A DNA stretch of 11,656 nucleotides from Acidobacteriota bacterium (GCA_002714165.1 PAWT01000024.1:6265-17920); one strand, 5' to 3'. Counted from the stretch's first letter, positions 1 to 8,104 are shown. The notes: generated by a model from the sequence alone, not told the origin. Made by a program: numbers and translations.

Positions 1-3000
1 CACGCCCGCCGAACCCATGCCGATGCATGGAGCGAGAGTCAAACCGAATTTCCCGGCGCACTCGCTGTCGAACATACCAACCAACGCCTCTTTCTTGTGG
101 ACAATACCACCGGGCAAAGTCTGCCTGGCAGAGGCAGCCAAATCATGGTCTTTGACATTCATCCAGACAGGATTGAAACGGGAGCAGAGGTCCTGTTTAT
201 CCTTGGCCAACCCGATGCCAATACAAAGACATCAGGATTAGCCGCTAACCACGTTGGTAGACGGCTCGGTGTGGCAGTAGATGAAGCTAATCAGCGCTTG
301 TTCGTAAGCGACGGATCGAATAATCGGGTCCTCGTGTTCAACATCGCACCCGGTCGAATTGCCACCGGCATGGCTGCCTCAATCGTCATGGGCCAAGAGG
401 ATTTCACATCGCGGGAACCTGGCTTGAGCAGACGCCGCATGAGTCGACCAGGTTCACTGGCCTTCTCTCCGAAGGACGAACGCCTGTTCGTCTCGGACAA
501 CGGAAATAGTCGAGTACTAGTCTTCGACGCTGCTCCTGATCGCCTTAGGACGTTCTCAACAGCTACAGACGTGATGGGCCAGCCGGATTTCGAGACCGCC
601 TCCCCACGAACTGATATGCGCGGATTCGCGACTGGTGGGCTGGCATTCGACGATAAGACCTCCCGCCTCTTTATTGCTGAACAGGTCTCTCGAATCGAGC
701 ACATGCGCATTACCGTTTATGACGTAAGTCCCGGGGCCCCCCTACGCGAGGCCACCCCGTTGGCGGTCTTAGGTAAACCGGGTTTCGGTACCTATGATCC
801 TGTTGTTTCGAGAGCGCAGTCCGTCTGGCCCAGACTCGGCTCCGCATCGATCGATTCTGAACGGCAACTCCTCGTCGCGACCGAAGGCTATCCCGGCGGA
901 AACCGTGCCATCATTTGGGACATCTCGCCTGACCAACTGCGCACCGGCATGCCTGCCGTGGAGGTTGTGGGCCATCTGGACGACGAGGGCCACACGGACT
1001 TTGAACGGCGTTCAGCGAACGACCGTGCCACTCCAAGAAACATCTACCCGAGGGATGTCTCATTGGACCCGGTCGATCACCGCTTGTTCGCAATTGACCA
1101 GTACAACAATCGTGTTGTGGTCTGGCAGCTCGATCGCCAGAATCGCGTAAAGGACCGCGACGCGCGTTGGGTCCTCGGTCAACCTGACCTCTACTCCGGA
1201 GAGCTCTATCCAATTGGACCTACGACGATCAAGATTCCTCTCGCTGTCACCTACGACACGCATCATAAGCGGGTCTTTGTGAGTGACGGCTGGGGCAACC
1301 GAATCCTTGTCTTTGATGCTGACCCCGCAAGATTACAAAGCGGCGCAGAAGCGATCGCGGTCCTGGGACAGCCAGACTTCACTAGCATCACCCCAGCAAC
1401 CACGCAGGTCGGGATCAACCTCGACACCCGCGTGGGCACCGGCATCACACCGACACGCCCTCGTGGCACAGGCTTGACCTACGACCCTGTTCACGACCGA
1501 CTGTTCGTCTCTGACGGTGGAAACCATCGGGTTTTAGGCTTCGACGTGGCTCCCAACCTACTGCGAAATGGTATGGCAGCCTCTGTTGTCCTCGGACAGC
1601 CGGACTTCACAACACGTGGCTCGAACTCAACGTTAACGGGGTTGTATCAACCGGCGGCCCTCCTCTATGAATCAAAACAACAGCGACTCTTTGTCGCCGA
1701 CGGCAACAATAACCGGGTTCTCGTGTTTGACGCACAGCCAGACATGCTCGTGAATGGCGCTGAGCCAACGGTGGTCATTGGTCAACCGGACTTCAATACG
1801 TTCGAGGCTGGTCGTTCCCAAAGTCTCATTGATGGCCCGGACGGACTGGCCTATGACTATGTTAACGACAGACTCTTTCTGTCAGACCATGGTAGTGATC
1901 GGATCCTACTATTTGATGCCCATCCAGCACGTCTCGACAATGGTCCGGAGGCTCAGCACGTCATCGGTCAGCCTGACTTTGATACACGGCAGCTCGGACC
2001 CGTACGAGCCAATGAACTTTGGGACCCACGCGGTCTTACGTTCGACAGTGAGCATCAACGGCTCTATATCTCACAAGGTTTCGCGTCAAATATCATGATC
2101 CATGATTTAGCTCGTTCGACCTACGAGAGCCTCCTTCCAGAATCAGGTATCCAAAACTATCAGTCTGGCAGTGCTGATACTGAACTGGTAACGCAACACG
2201 GTTCAGCTGTAGCAACGGGCCCGTCAAACCTAGGTGGTGGAGTCCTGATGTTGACCCAGATGGAAACGTTATTCGATGAACTCTCACAGCGAGAAAGTCG
2301 CATCCTCATCAGTGAAACTGGTCTGAGTGCACCGCCACTCACGGACCGAGCCACGGCGTTTGCCGATGGGCGACAGGGGCGGTCCACCATCCTGAACCTG
2401 TCAAATCCCAGCAGTGAGCCAGTAACCGTATCGCTTGTGTTTCGTGACTCTAGCGGATTGCCAGTGAAGGACAAGGTCGAACGCCAGCTCGCTGCCGGCG
2501 GTAGTACTGTCTGGGCACTCGACGGACTCGGCGCTCCTGGACCCGGCACGGTGGAATTAAGCGCGAGTGCGCCGATAGCGATGGTCGCAACACGTATCAC
2601 TTTAAACGACCGGAATGAAAAGATTGTTACTGCCGCACCGGTCGCCTACGGCCAGAGCTCGTATGGGGGCGGAACCATAACTCTTCCGCGCTATGAATTT
2701 GATGGCGGCGTAACAACAGAGATCGTCATCGTAAACCCGAGTGACGATTCGTTGAGGGGTCGGCTGACCTTCTTCGCCTTTAGTGGTGAACCGGTCACCA
2801 TCGGTGGAACAAGCGAAGTGCCACTGAACATTCCTGGTCACGGCACCTTTGTGTGGAATCTGGACGGCTCTAGCGATGTTAACGAAAAAGGCTTCGCAAT
2901 GATTGAAGCGTTCTCAGGACATCCATTGGCCAGTGCCATCTTGCACTTAGTCAAAGGAGAGACCGTGATTTCTGAGCGGACCATGGTCGGAAACAGTACT

Positions 3001-3492
3001 CAGCAGGCCTGGTTTCCGATTGACACGTATCCAAGCGTTGCGCGTCACGGTAAGACAAGCTTTCGGCTCACGCTGACTAACGGCACCGAAGGCACTGCCG
3101 ATGTGCGACTGCTTGTGTACGACGAGGATGGCACTCTACTGAACCGCTCTTATCAGATTCTACCTGCGGGTCGACAGGCAGAGTTCTCGCACGTGGATCT
3201 CGCCGACCGAGGTCTGTTCAGGGGCAGCATCCGAGTCGCAAGTGATATTCCAATTGCAGTCAGTGCGGATCAGCAGACCGTCAACGTGCGGAATGAAACG
3301 ATTGTGGCTACGGTACCGTCCATGACACGCGCCTTCAGCGGACAGGGCCTCGACGCTGTGGTATTCCCAGTCTACACGGACGGTCCTAATCAAGGCACAC
3401 AGTTCTTTCTCCTGAATCGTGGCGATGCAGAGCGCACAACATTCCGCTTTCACGGGTCTGGTGGAGAAGACCTGAGCGTTCTCCTTCGCTGA
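1..3492 (+). CDS. NHL-repeat beta-propeller protein with C-terminal Ig-like repeats (5' partial)
   Basis: The reading frame is open from base 1, so the true start lies upstream; the GTG at 97 is an internal Val codon inside a repeat. About 1160 residues are visible. From base 1 to about 2103 there are 11 repeats, each built as R-L-F-V-S-D-G-x-N-N-R-V-L-V-F-D followed some 20 residues later by V-L-G-Q-P-D-F. This is the NHL-type beta-propeller blade, with spacing of about 62-76 residues. Blades 4 and 5 (around 664-1000) are degenerate, with GKPG and GHLD in place of GQPD. From about 2323 three repeats of roughly 110 residues follow (2323-2643, 2671-2991, 2995-3324); each has a hydrophobic strand near an N-P-S or L-T-N motif and looks Ig-like. 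A fourth begins at 3343 and stops about halfway. NHL propellers usually bind ligands or partners and are not enzymes. An extracellular or surface role is inferred. The domain family is fairly sure; the function is unknown. Confidence 0.9.
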   Translation, partial: HARRTHADAWSESQTEFPGALAVEHTNQRLFLVDNTTGQSLPGRGSQIMVFDIHPDRIETGAEVLFILGQPDANTKTSGLAANHVGRRLGVAVDEANQRLFVSDGSNNRVLVFNIAPGRIATGMAASIVMGQEDFTSREPGLSRRRMSRPGSLAFSPKDERLFVSDNGNSRVLVFDAAPDRLRTFSTATDVMGQPDFETASPRTDMRGFATGGLAFDDKTSRLFIAEQVSRIEHMRITVYDVSPGAPLREATPLAVLGKPGFGTYDPVVSRAQSVWPRLGSASIDSERQLLVATEGYPGGNRAIIWDISPDQLRTGMPAVEVVGHLDDEGHTDFERRSANDRATPRNIYPRDVSLDPVDHRLFAIDQYNNRVVVWQLDRQNRVKDRDARWVLGQPDLYSGELYPIGPTTIKIPLAVTYDTHHKRVFVSDGWGNRILVFDADPARLQSGAEAIAVLGQPDFTSITPATTQVGINLDTRVGTGITPTRPRGTGLTYDPVHDRLFVSDGGNHRVLGFDVAPNLLRNGMAASVVLGQPDFTTRGSNSTLTGLYQPAALLYESKQQRLFVADGNNNRVLVFDAQPDMLVNGAEPTVVIGQPDFNTFEAGRSQSLIDGPDGLAYDYVNDRLFLSDHGSDRILLFDAHPARLDNGPEAQHVIGQPDFDTRQLGPVRANELWDPRGLTFDSEHQRLYISQGFASNIMIHDLARSTYESLLPESGIQNYQSGSADTELVTQHGSAVATGPSNLGGGVLMLTQMETLFDELSQRESRILISETGLSAPPLTDRATAFADGRQGRSTILNLSNPSSEPVTVSLVFRDSSGLPVKDKVERQLAAGGSTVWALDGLGAPGPGTVELSASAPIAMVATRITLNDRNEKIVTAAPVAYGQSSYGGGTITLPRYEFDGGVTTEIVIVNPSDDSLRGRLTFFAFSGEPVTIGGTSEVPLNIPGHGTFVWNLDGSSDVNEKGFAMIEAFSGHPLASAILHLVKGETVISERTMVGNSTQQAWFPIDTYPSVARHGKTSFRLTLTNGTEGTADVRLLVYDEDGTLLNRSYQILPAGRQAEFSHVDLADRGLFRGSIRVASDIPIAVSADQQTVNVRNETIVATVPSMTRAFSGQGLDAVVFPVYTDGPNQGTQFFLLNRGDAERTTFRFHGSGGEDLSVLLR

Positions 3493-3538
3493 CACTACCG
3501 AGGTACGATGCCTCTAGTGCCCTAACCCAAGCTGGACA

Positions 3539-4012
3539 ATGATGCCGAGAGTCAGAGTCGTTTCACTGTTATTGCTTTCCATTTCTTTGGTCGCAAGCTG
3601 TGCCATGCCCCCACCAACCGTAGAACTGGCTATGACTGTCGAGCGTGACGGCGGACGAGTTCATATTGAGGGAAACACGGATTTACCCGATGATGCGATA
3701 CTGGCGTTCGAAGTGCGCCATGACGATTACGAAATCGATCCGGAAACGCCAATCGATATGCTTTTTGCTGAAGGCCTGACGACGGTATCCAATGGTGAGT
3801 TTCAGATTGAGGTTAATATATCGTCCTTCGAGCCTGGCGAGATTGAAGTCTGGGTTGCTTTCCAAATGAGGTTCATTAACAGTAATCGGACACAGCCGCG
3901 TCAGGTGATCAGGCAGTTTGGCGACCGCGGGGAATTACTCCAAGGTGACAATGTGACCAACCACGGCGAGGACGGCAAGCGCGTGGAACTCAGCCAAACC
4001 ATCCATTGGTAA
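3539..4012 (+). CDS. Small putative lipoprotein, beta-rich, unknown function
   Basis: A 157-residue protein. It begins with a short basic n-region (M-M-P-R-V-R), a hydrophobic stretch at residues 7-18, and a V-A-S-C lipobox with Cys21, so it is probably lipidated and anchored in a membrane facing the periplasm or surface. The rest alternates short beta-strand-like segments with acidic turns (for example E-V-W-V-A-F-Q-M around residue 101) and has no recognisable catalytic motif. An Ig-like or similar beta-sandwich is plausible, but I do not recognise the family. It starts 46 bases after the NHL-protein stop and ends 36 bases before the next start, which suggests co-transcription. No strong Shine-Dalgarno sequence precedes the start, and a second ATG follows immediately, so the start may be residue 1 or 2. 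Loose coupling to the upstream gene could explain the weak ribosome site. Confidence 0.8.
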   Translation: MMPRVRVVSLLLLSISLVASCAMPPPTVELAMTVERDGGRVHIEGNTDLPDDAILAFEVRHDDYEIDPETPIDMLFAEGLTTVSNGEFQIEVNISSFEPGEIEVWVAFQMRFINSNRTQPRQVIRQFGDRGELLQGDNVTNHGEDGKRVELSQTIHW

Positions 4013-4033
4013 CCAAGCCAATACATTATCTTC

Positions 4034-4039
4034 AAGGAG
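4034..4039 (+). promoter_or_regulatory. Ribosome binding site AAGGAG
   Basis: A near-perfect Shine-Dalgarno sequence lies 9 bases before the ATG at 4049. It fixes the start of the DUF6786-type gene and suggests stronger independent initiation than for the lipoprotein gene before it. Confidence 0.75.
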
Positions 4040-4048
4040 AACACAATC

Positions 4049-5305
4049 ATGGCCGCCACGGAATGGGCCTGGCGCGTCTTGTCGGCAGGGATCCTGTTTA
4101 GCACCACAGCGTGTCAACCGATGGCTGATGTTCCATTAAGCCAAAACGAGCTCACTGGTAGCACTGGAGACGCGAGGTCCTTCCAAGATGACGTTGAGTT
4201 CTTAGAGCGTCATATGGAACTCGTAATTCTGCGTCGAGCTGACAGTCGTGCGCAGGTAGTAGTAGCGCCCCACTGGCAGGGCCGAGTCATGACTAGCACC
4301 GCGAACAGTGACAACGGCATCGGTTACGGTTGGATTAACGAAGCGCTCATTGCCTCTGGTGAATTGCAGCCCCACATAAATGCCGTCGGTGGCGAAGACC
4401 GGTTCTGGCTCGGCCCTGAGGGCGGACAGTTTTCAATCTTTTTTAAGAGCGGTGACCCATTCGACCTCGAGCACTGGCAGACGCCGCCAGCCCTCGACAC
4501 CACCCCATACGAAGTCACGACACGCGATGACTCGCAGGTAGCATTCACTCATCACGTAACGCTGACAAACTATTCCGACAGCAGGTTTGACGTTCGCATC
4601 AACCGAGCTGTCCGTTTAGTGGAGCCGAGCGGTCTGGGCGTGGCCATACCACCGTCAGTCCAAAGTGTCGCCTACGAGTCAGAAAATACGATTACTAATG
4701 TTGGCCCCGATGCCTGGGCACCCGACACAGGTCTGCTCTCAATCTGGATTCTTGGGATGTTCAAACACTCATCGAAGACCGTCGTCATCATACCGTTCAG
4801 GGCTGGCGCCGAGAACGATTTGGGACCGATAGTCAACGACGCCTATTTCGGCAAAGTGCCCGATGACCGGTTGACGATTAGAGATACCGTACTGTTCTTT
4901 CGTGCCGATGGCGCCTATCGAAGCAAGATCGGACTGAGTCCGCAGCGATCCAAACCGATACTCGGAAGCTACGACGCCACTAGACAGTTACTTACGGTTG
5001 TCCGATATGACTTACCCGAAGGCGCAACAGATTACGTTAACTCAATGTGGGAATTCCAAGACGAACCATATGCCGGTGACGCCGTTAACAGCTACAATGA
5101 CGGACCGCCTTCACCAGGCGCCGCTGCGCTTGGGCCGTTCTACGAACTTGAAACCTCATCACCTGTAGCGGCTCTCACGCCAGGCCAATCACTAACTCAC
5201 AAACATCAGACCTACCACTTTGAAGGCACTGAGGTCTCACTCGACAAGATTGCTCAAGAAGCGTTTGGAGTCGGCCTCAACACGGTCGTGACTGCATTCC
5301 CGTAG
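4049..5305 (+). CDS. DUF6786-type exported protein, probable lipoprotein
   Basis: A 418-residue protein. I recognise the body as the DUF6786 type, a family I associate with a galactose-mutarotase-like beta-sandwich fold; its function is not established. Signature parts are the motif G-G-E-D-R-F-W-L-G-P-E-G-G-Q-F at residues 114-128, the preceding V-A-P-H-W-Q-G-R-V at 72-80, and the C-terminal L-T-P-G-Q-S-L-T-H-K-H-Q segment before the last strand. The N-terminus has a hydrophobic stretch (residues 8-20) ending in S-T-T-A-C with Cys22, probably a lipoprotein signal, although Thr at -3 is not the usual residue. The start is fixed by AAGGAG at 4034-4039. The gene ends with tandem TAG stops. Being third in a run of exported proteins, it may act on or bind a carbohydrate outside the cytoplasm, but that is inferred from the fold alone. 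Confidence 0.85.
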   Translation: MAATEWAWRVLSAGILFSTTACQPMADVPLSQNELTGSTGDARSFQDDVEFLERHMELVILRRADSRAQVVVAPHWQGRVMTSTANSDNGIGYGWINEALIASGELQPHINAVGGEDRFWLGPEGGQFSIFFKSGDPFDLEHWQTPPALDTTPYEVTTRDDSQVAFTHHVTLTNYSDSRFDVRINRAVRLVEPSGLGVAIPPSVQSVAYESENTITNVGPDAWAPDTGLLSIWILGMFKHSSKTVVIIPFRAGAENDLGPIVNDAYFGKVPDDRLTIRDTVLFFRADGAYRSKIGLSPQRSKPILGSYDATRQLLTVVRYDLPEGATDYVNSMWEFQDEPYAGDAVNSYNDGPPSPGAAALGPFYELETSSPVAALTPGQSLTHKHQTYHFEGTEVSLDKIAQEAFGVGLNTVVTAFP

Positions 5306-5328
5306 TAGTTTGTATTGCCAGAGTCCCG

Positions 5329-5895
5329 TTATGAGAGCGGTATCGATACGTGGGCTTGGCCCGTTCCGGCTTCCCTCAGCCATGGGTGCTGTGCACTCGG
5401 TAGCCCAAGCAAGCCAGTGGCTTCTGCAGTAGCGTTTGGCAAGAAGATTAACATCGCCGAGTCGCTAATGTCGGCATCGAAACCTGAACGTTGGTAGACG
5501 ACGCCTCGATCAGGAAGCAAGAGTTGACCAGAATCAATCTCTGCTTGTAACGTCCTCAGCCGCTCAGGGGTATCAGCGCCATCCTTGGTCAGTTGCAGGC
5601 TACGCGTAACGTAGGCTTCCATATTTCGGTGATAACAAGTAACCGTAAAAGCGCGCACGGCTGGGTCATCAGCAAGACAGGTGATGAGACCGGCTCCTTC
5701 CTGGAGCGTCACGAGTTCGCCAGATTCTCCAAATCCCCAAACCGCCACACCCTCACGCAGAGCTTCTGGAAGTGGGCTGAGTGCTTCCTCGATTTGCTGC
5801 TCGGACGAAGGGGCGCTCCGTTGCTCCCCAGCGATCACCGGCACCGCTGCGACGAACAGCAAAATCACAATCCCCCTAGTCATCAGATTGCACAT
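5329..5895 (-). CDS. Secreted protein of unknown function
   Basis: A 188-residue protein with a signal peptide: a short n-region (M-C-N-L-M-T-R), a hydrophobic core at residues 8-22 and probable cleavage near I-A-G-E. I chose the start at 5895 because GAGGAG lies 6 bases upstream; the frame is open further upstream to 6057, but that extension would overlap the symporter gene and lacks such a site. The mature protein has two cysteines, Cys73 and Cys87, inside the segment T-C-L-A-D-D-P-A-V-R-A-F-T-V-T-C, spaced for a possible disulfide. There is a short charged helix-like stretch near residues 109-121. I do not recognise the family. It starts 50 bases after the symporter stop on the same strand, so it may be the last gene of that unit. 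It converges with the DUF6786-type gene with only 23 bases between the stops. Confidence 0.8.
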   Translation of the reverse strand: MCNLMTRGIVILLFVAAVPVIAGEQRSAPSSEQQIEEALSPLPEALREGVAVWGFGESGELVTLQEGAGLITCLADDPAVRAFTVTCYHRNMEAYVTRSLQLTKDGADTPERLRTLQAEIDSGQLLLPDRGVVYQRSGFDADISDSAMLIFLPNATAEATGLLGLPSAQHPWLREAGTGQAHVSIPLS

Positions 5896-5901
5896 ATTCC
5901 A

Positions 5902-5907
5902 CTCCTC
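5902..5907 (-). promoter_or_regulatory. Ribosome binding site GAGGAG deciding the start of the secreted protein
   Basis: On the minus strand GAGGAG sits 6 bases before the ATG at 5895-5893. The other in-frame ATG at 5883 would be 18 bases away, too far for this site. Confidence 0.7.
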
Positions 5908-5945
5908 AAAATAAAACACAGCACTCAAAGAGAGTCCGTAAGTGT

Positions 5946-7415
5946 TTATCCGCGAAACGACCACACATCCTGATGCTCCTTGGCCGCCCCCTCCGGTGGT
6001 GCAGTCATAAGGCTCACACCAATTGTGACGCCAAAGCCGGTTAGGAAGCCAGGCCACATCTCATACAGTTCATAGAAGCTCGACTTAAACACAAGCACCC
6101 AGATGACAGCCGCAAGAAACCCAGAAACCATTCCCGCAATTGCGCCCGCACGTGTGGTGCCACTCCAAAACAGCGAACATACGACGACTGGCGTAAACGC
6201 CGACGCAAGCCCAGACCAAGCAAATAGTACGAACCAAAAAATAAGTCGGGTCTCCGTTAGGGCAAAACCGAGCCCGACCAATCCGATGACTACCGTTGTG
6301 ACTTTGCCGTATAAGGCCAGCCGCCTTTGGTCAAGGTCGGGTCGAAACACTGGTTGCACTACATCACGCACCACCGCTGAAGACGCTAGAAGAAGGACTG
6401 AGTCCGCCGTCGACATAATGGCTGCTAGCACCACCACCAAGAATAAGCCGGTGAAAAGCGCTGGAAACAGATCCGCACTGAGTATCGGGAGCACCATTTC
6501 GGGATCCGAAAGGCCTGGCACCAAGACCCGACCAGCCATTCCGGTCAGAACTGCGCCAAGGTCGAATACGATAATGCACACAACTGCGATTAAGCTTCCC
6601 GAGACAATCTCATTTTCCGATCGAGCAGCCATAAAGCGGGTTAGTAATTGCGGTGCGCCCAAGAAAGCCATGCCGATCCCTGCGAAACTAACGGCGCTGG
6701 CAACCCCAGCAATGGATAGTCCGAGCGTGCCCATGGGCTCAAGGAGGTCCGGGTCCGCGGCGCGTAGTGCCGTGACCATTGCCGACCAACCACCCGCCGC
6801 AGCAACACCGATGACCGGAAGAACAATAAGACCACCCAGCATCAACAGCCCTTGTAGTGCATCACTGTAGGCGACAGCCTTGAATCCACCGACCGTCGTG
6901 TAATAGAAGATGACCGCTGCACCAAGCAGCACGCCGCCGGTATAACCCGTGCCCAAAAACGCGTCAAACGCTTTCCCAGACGCCGTTAATTGAGCCGCCA
7001 TATAAGTGGTGACCATGCTCACGATGATCACCACACCGATCAGTCGAAAGGTGTGGCCCGAATCGCGAAAGCGGGATGTCAGGTAATCCGTAACCGTGAT
7101 CGAACCGTAGCGGTCCGTATAACGCTTAAACGGCAGCGCGACGAAGCTCCAGGCAAGCGCAACTCCAAGCACCTCCCCTAGAACTACCCATAGGGCGTGG
7201 ACACCAACTACATATCCCATGCCTGTGAGCCCCAGCAGTAGCCAAGCACTCTCTCCTGTAGAGTTGGCACTGAACGCGATAATCCAAGCTGGCAACCGTT
7301 TATCCGCTAGGTAGTAACCGGAGAGGCTCTTGGTATCCTTTGCTCCCCATGCCCCTATGGCAAGTAAAACGGCCAGGTATAGGACCAACACCGAAATGAT
7401 GGTGGCAGACGCCAT
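5946..7415 (-). CDS. PutP-type sodium/solute symporter (SSS family)
   Basis: A 489-residue inner-membrane protein with about 13 hydrophobic spans, the usual length for the sodium:solute symporter family. It resembles E. coli PutP (sodium/proline) through its length: S-A-N-S-T-G-E-S-A-W-L-L-L-G-L at 49-63, G-G-F-K-A-V-A-Y-S-D at 176-185, F-L-G-A-P-Q-L-L-T-R-F-M-A at 251-263, and A-A-I-M-S-T at 331-336, where PutP has its second sodium-site residues (Ala337, Ser340, Thr341). The C-terminal W-S-G-T-T-R-A-G-A-I-A-G-M also matches. The first-span residue aligned with PutP Asp55 is Gly54, with Glu55 next to it, so the substrate or sodium coordination may differ. Proline is possible but the substrate is not proven. 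The start is an ATG only 3 bases after the stop of a small membrane ORF, and no strong ribosome site precedes it, so coupled translation is likely. Confidence 0.9.
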   Translation of the reverse strand: MASATIISVLVLYLAVLLAIGAWGAKDTKSLSGYYLADKRLPAWIIAFSANSTGESAWLLLGLTGMGYVVGVHALWVVLGEVLGVALAWSFVALPFKRYTDRYGSITVTDYLTSRFRDSGHTFRLIGVVIIVSMVTTYMAAQLTASGKAFDAFLGTGYTGGVLLGAAVIFYYTTVGGFKAVAYSDALQGLLMLGGLIVLPVIGVAAAGGWSAMVTALRAADPDLLEPMGTLGLSIAGVASAVSFAGIGMAFLGAPQLLTRFMAARSENEIVSGSLIAVVCIIVFDLGAVLTGMAGRVLVPGLSDPEMVLPILSADLFPALFTGLFLVVVLAAIMSTADSVLLLASSAVVRDVVQPVFRPDLDQRRLALYGKVTTVVIGLVGLGFALTETRLIFWFVLFAWSGLASAFTPVVVCSLFWSGTTRAGAIAGMVSGFLAAVIWVLVFKSSFYELYEMWPGFLTGFGVTIGVSLMTAPPEGAAKEHQDVWSFRG

Positions 7416-7418
7416 AAC

Positions 7419-7589
7419 TCACGCGGGAAACGATGGTTTTGAAGGGTTACCGCGACGCTCTGGAAAACGCCGATAGAGGAAATAAAAGCGGAGTTCGATC
7501 AGCAGGCCGAGTCCTATAGCCGCGATCAGCAACCCCCACGTAGTGAACGAAAGACCAGCGAACATGATCGGTCGCGCATCGTACCACAT
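7419..7589 (-). CDS. Small single-span membrane protein upstream of the symporter
   Basis: This 56-residue ORF lies in the gap between the FxsA gene and the symporter gene. From the ATG at 7589 it reads M-W-Y-D-A-R-P-I-M-F-A-G, then a hydrophobic span W-G-L-L-I-A-A-I-G-L-G-L-L-I, then R-F-Y-F-L-Y-R-R-F-P-E-R-R and a short polar tail. An internal ATG at 7565 would give 48 residues with the span intact. Its TGA stop at 7421-7419 is 3 bases before the symporter ATG. Small one- or two-span proteins directly upstream of SSS transporters are known (for example YhdT with PanF, and the DUF4212 proteins), so an accessory subunit is a reasonable guess. I do not recognise the exact family. The positive-rich segment after the span suggests a cytoplasmic C-terminus. 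No good Shine-Dalgarno site stands before either ATG. Confidence 0.6.
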   Translation of the reverse strand: MWYDARPIMFAGLSFTTWGLLIAAIGLGLLIELRFYFLYRRFPERRGNPSKPSFPA

Positions 7590-7651
7590 CTTGGATGGCA
7601 GTCATGGGCCTCCAAGCCTAAACACGAATCAACTTTTTGAAGACACTCCGA

Positions 7652-8104
7652 CTATGACGAAAGCGGTGGGAATTGACCGTCATCGGAAGGTCGAGTAGCC
7701 GCCTGGCGCGTTCGCTGATCGACGACAACTCTAAAACTTCCTCCTTGAACAGCTGCCTCCATACGCCTAATGATTATGGCCTTAATCGCCCGTCGCATAG
7801 CAGGAATAAGACAAAGGAAACCGGCGATGTCCGTGAGGATCCCTGGGGTCATCAATACGATGCCCGCTATGAGAATCAGCAGTCCATCAAAGATTGCATC
7901 ACCCGGCAAGTGCCCTGAGGCCATCTCTGTCTGAATCTTCCGAACCACCCCGACACCTTGTCGGCCAGCAAGCGAGGCACCCAGCACCCCGGTCGCAACG
8001 ATGAGGAGTAACGTGTTTATTGTGCCGATCTGCCGCCCGACTTCAATTAATAACACAAGCTCGGTCGCGGGCACCACGATGAACAACATCAGCAGCTTGA
8101 CCAT
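7652..8104 (-). CDS. fxsA: FxsA-family membrane protein
   Basis: A 150-residue FxsA-family inner-membrane protein. Seen features, numbered from the ATG at 8104: E15-L-V-L-L-I-E-V-G-x-x-I-G at the end of the first span, a second span leading to L-G-A-S-L-A-G-R-Q-G (41-50), an amphipathic helix with Q58 and the M-A-S-G-H-L-P motif, then D-G-L-L-I-L-I-A-G-I-V-L-M-T-P-G-I-L-T-D (73-92) and a last span ending in I-P-A-M-R-R. These match the family throughout. E. coli FxsA relieves exclusion of phage T7 by the F plasmid when overproduced; its normal role is unclear. I prefer the ATG at 8104 to the one at 8113: GAGG lies 9 bases before 8104 but abuts 8113, and family members start directly with the hydrophobic span. 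It is the first gene of the minus-strand group and diverges from the phosphodiesterase gene. Confidence 0.88.
   Translation of the reverse strand: MVKLLMLFIVVPATELVLLIEVGRQIGTINTLLLIVATGVLGASLAGRQGVGVVRKIQTEMASGHLPGDAIFDGLLILIAGIVLMTPGILTDIAGFLCLIPAMRRAIKAIIIRRMEAAVQGGSFRVVVDQRTRQAATRPSDDGQFPPLSS

Noticed and set aside
1366..1990. Recurring DNA words like those encoding G-Q-P-D-F, at first glance direct repeats
   Set aside because: They are spaced and diverged as protein blades in one open frame, so they are coding repeats and not a CRISPR or mobile-element array.
5915..5940. A terminator-like stem (ACTC/GAGT) followed by T-rich sequence on the minus strand between the symporter and the secreted protein
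   Set aside because: The stem is only 4 base pairs and AT-containing, too weak to call a terminator.
5896..6057. N-terminal extension of the secreted unknown protein
   Set aside because: It overlaps the 3' end of the symporter gene and would bury the signal peptide; the GAGGAG site supports the start at 5895.
6103..6870. A 255-residue open frame on the plus strand inside the symporter gene
   Set aside because: It is the antisense of a clear PutP-type coding sequence; it has low-complexity Thr/Ser/Pro/Arg composition and no recognisable domain.
7447..7605. A 52-residue minus-strand ORF starting after GGAGG in the gap upstream of the symporter
   Set aside because: The ribosome-like site is only 3 bases from its ATG and the peptide has no hydrophobic span or family pattern; the overlapping frame with the membrane span fits the context better.
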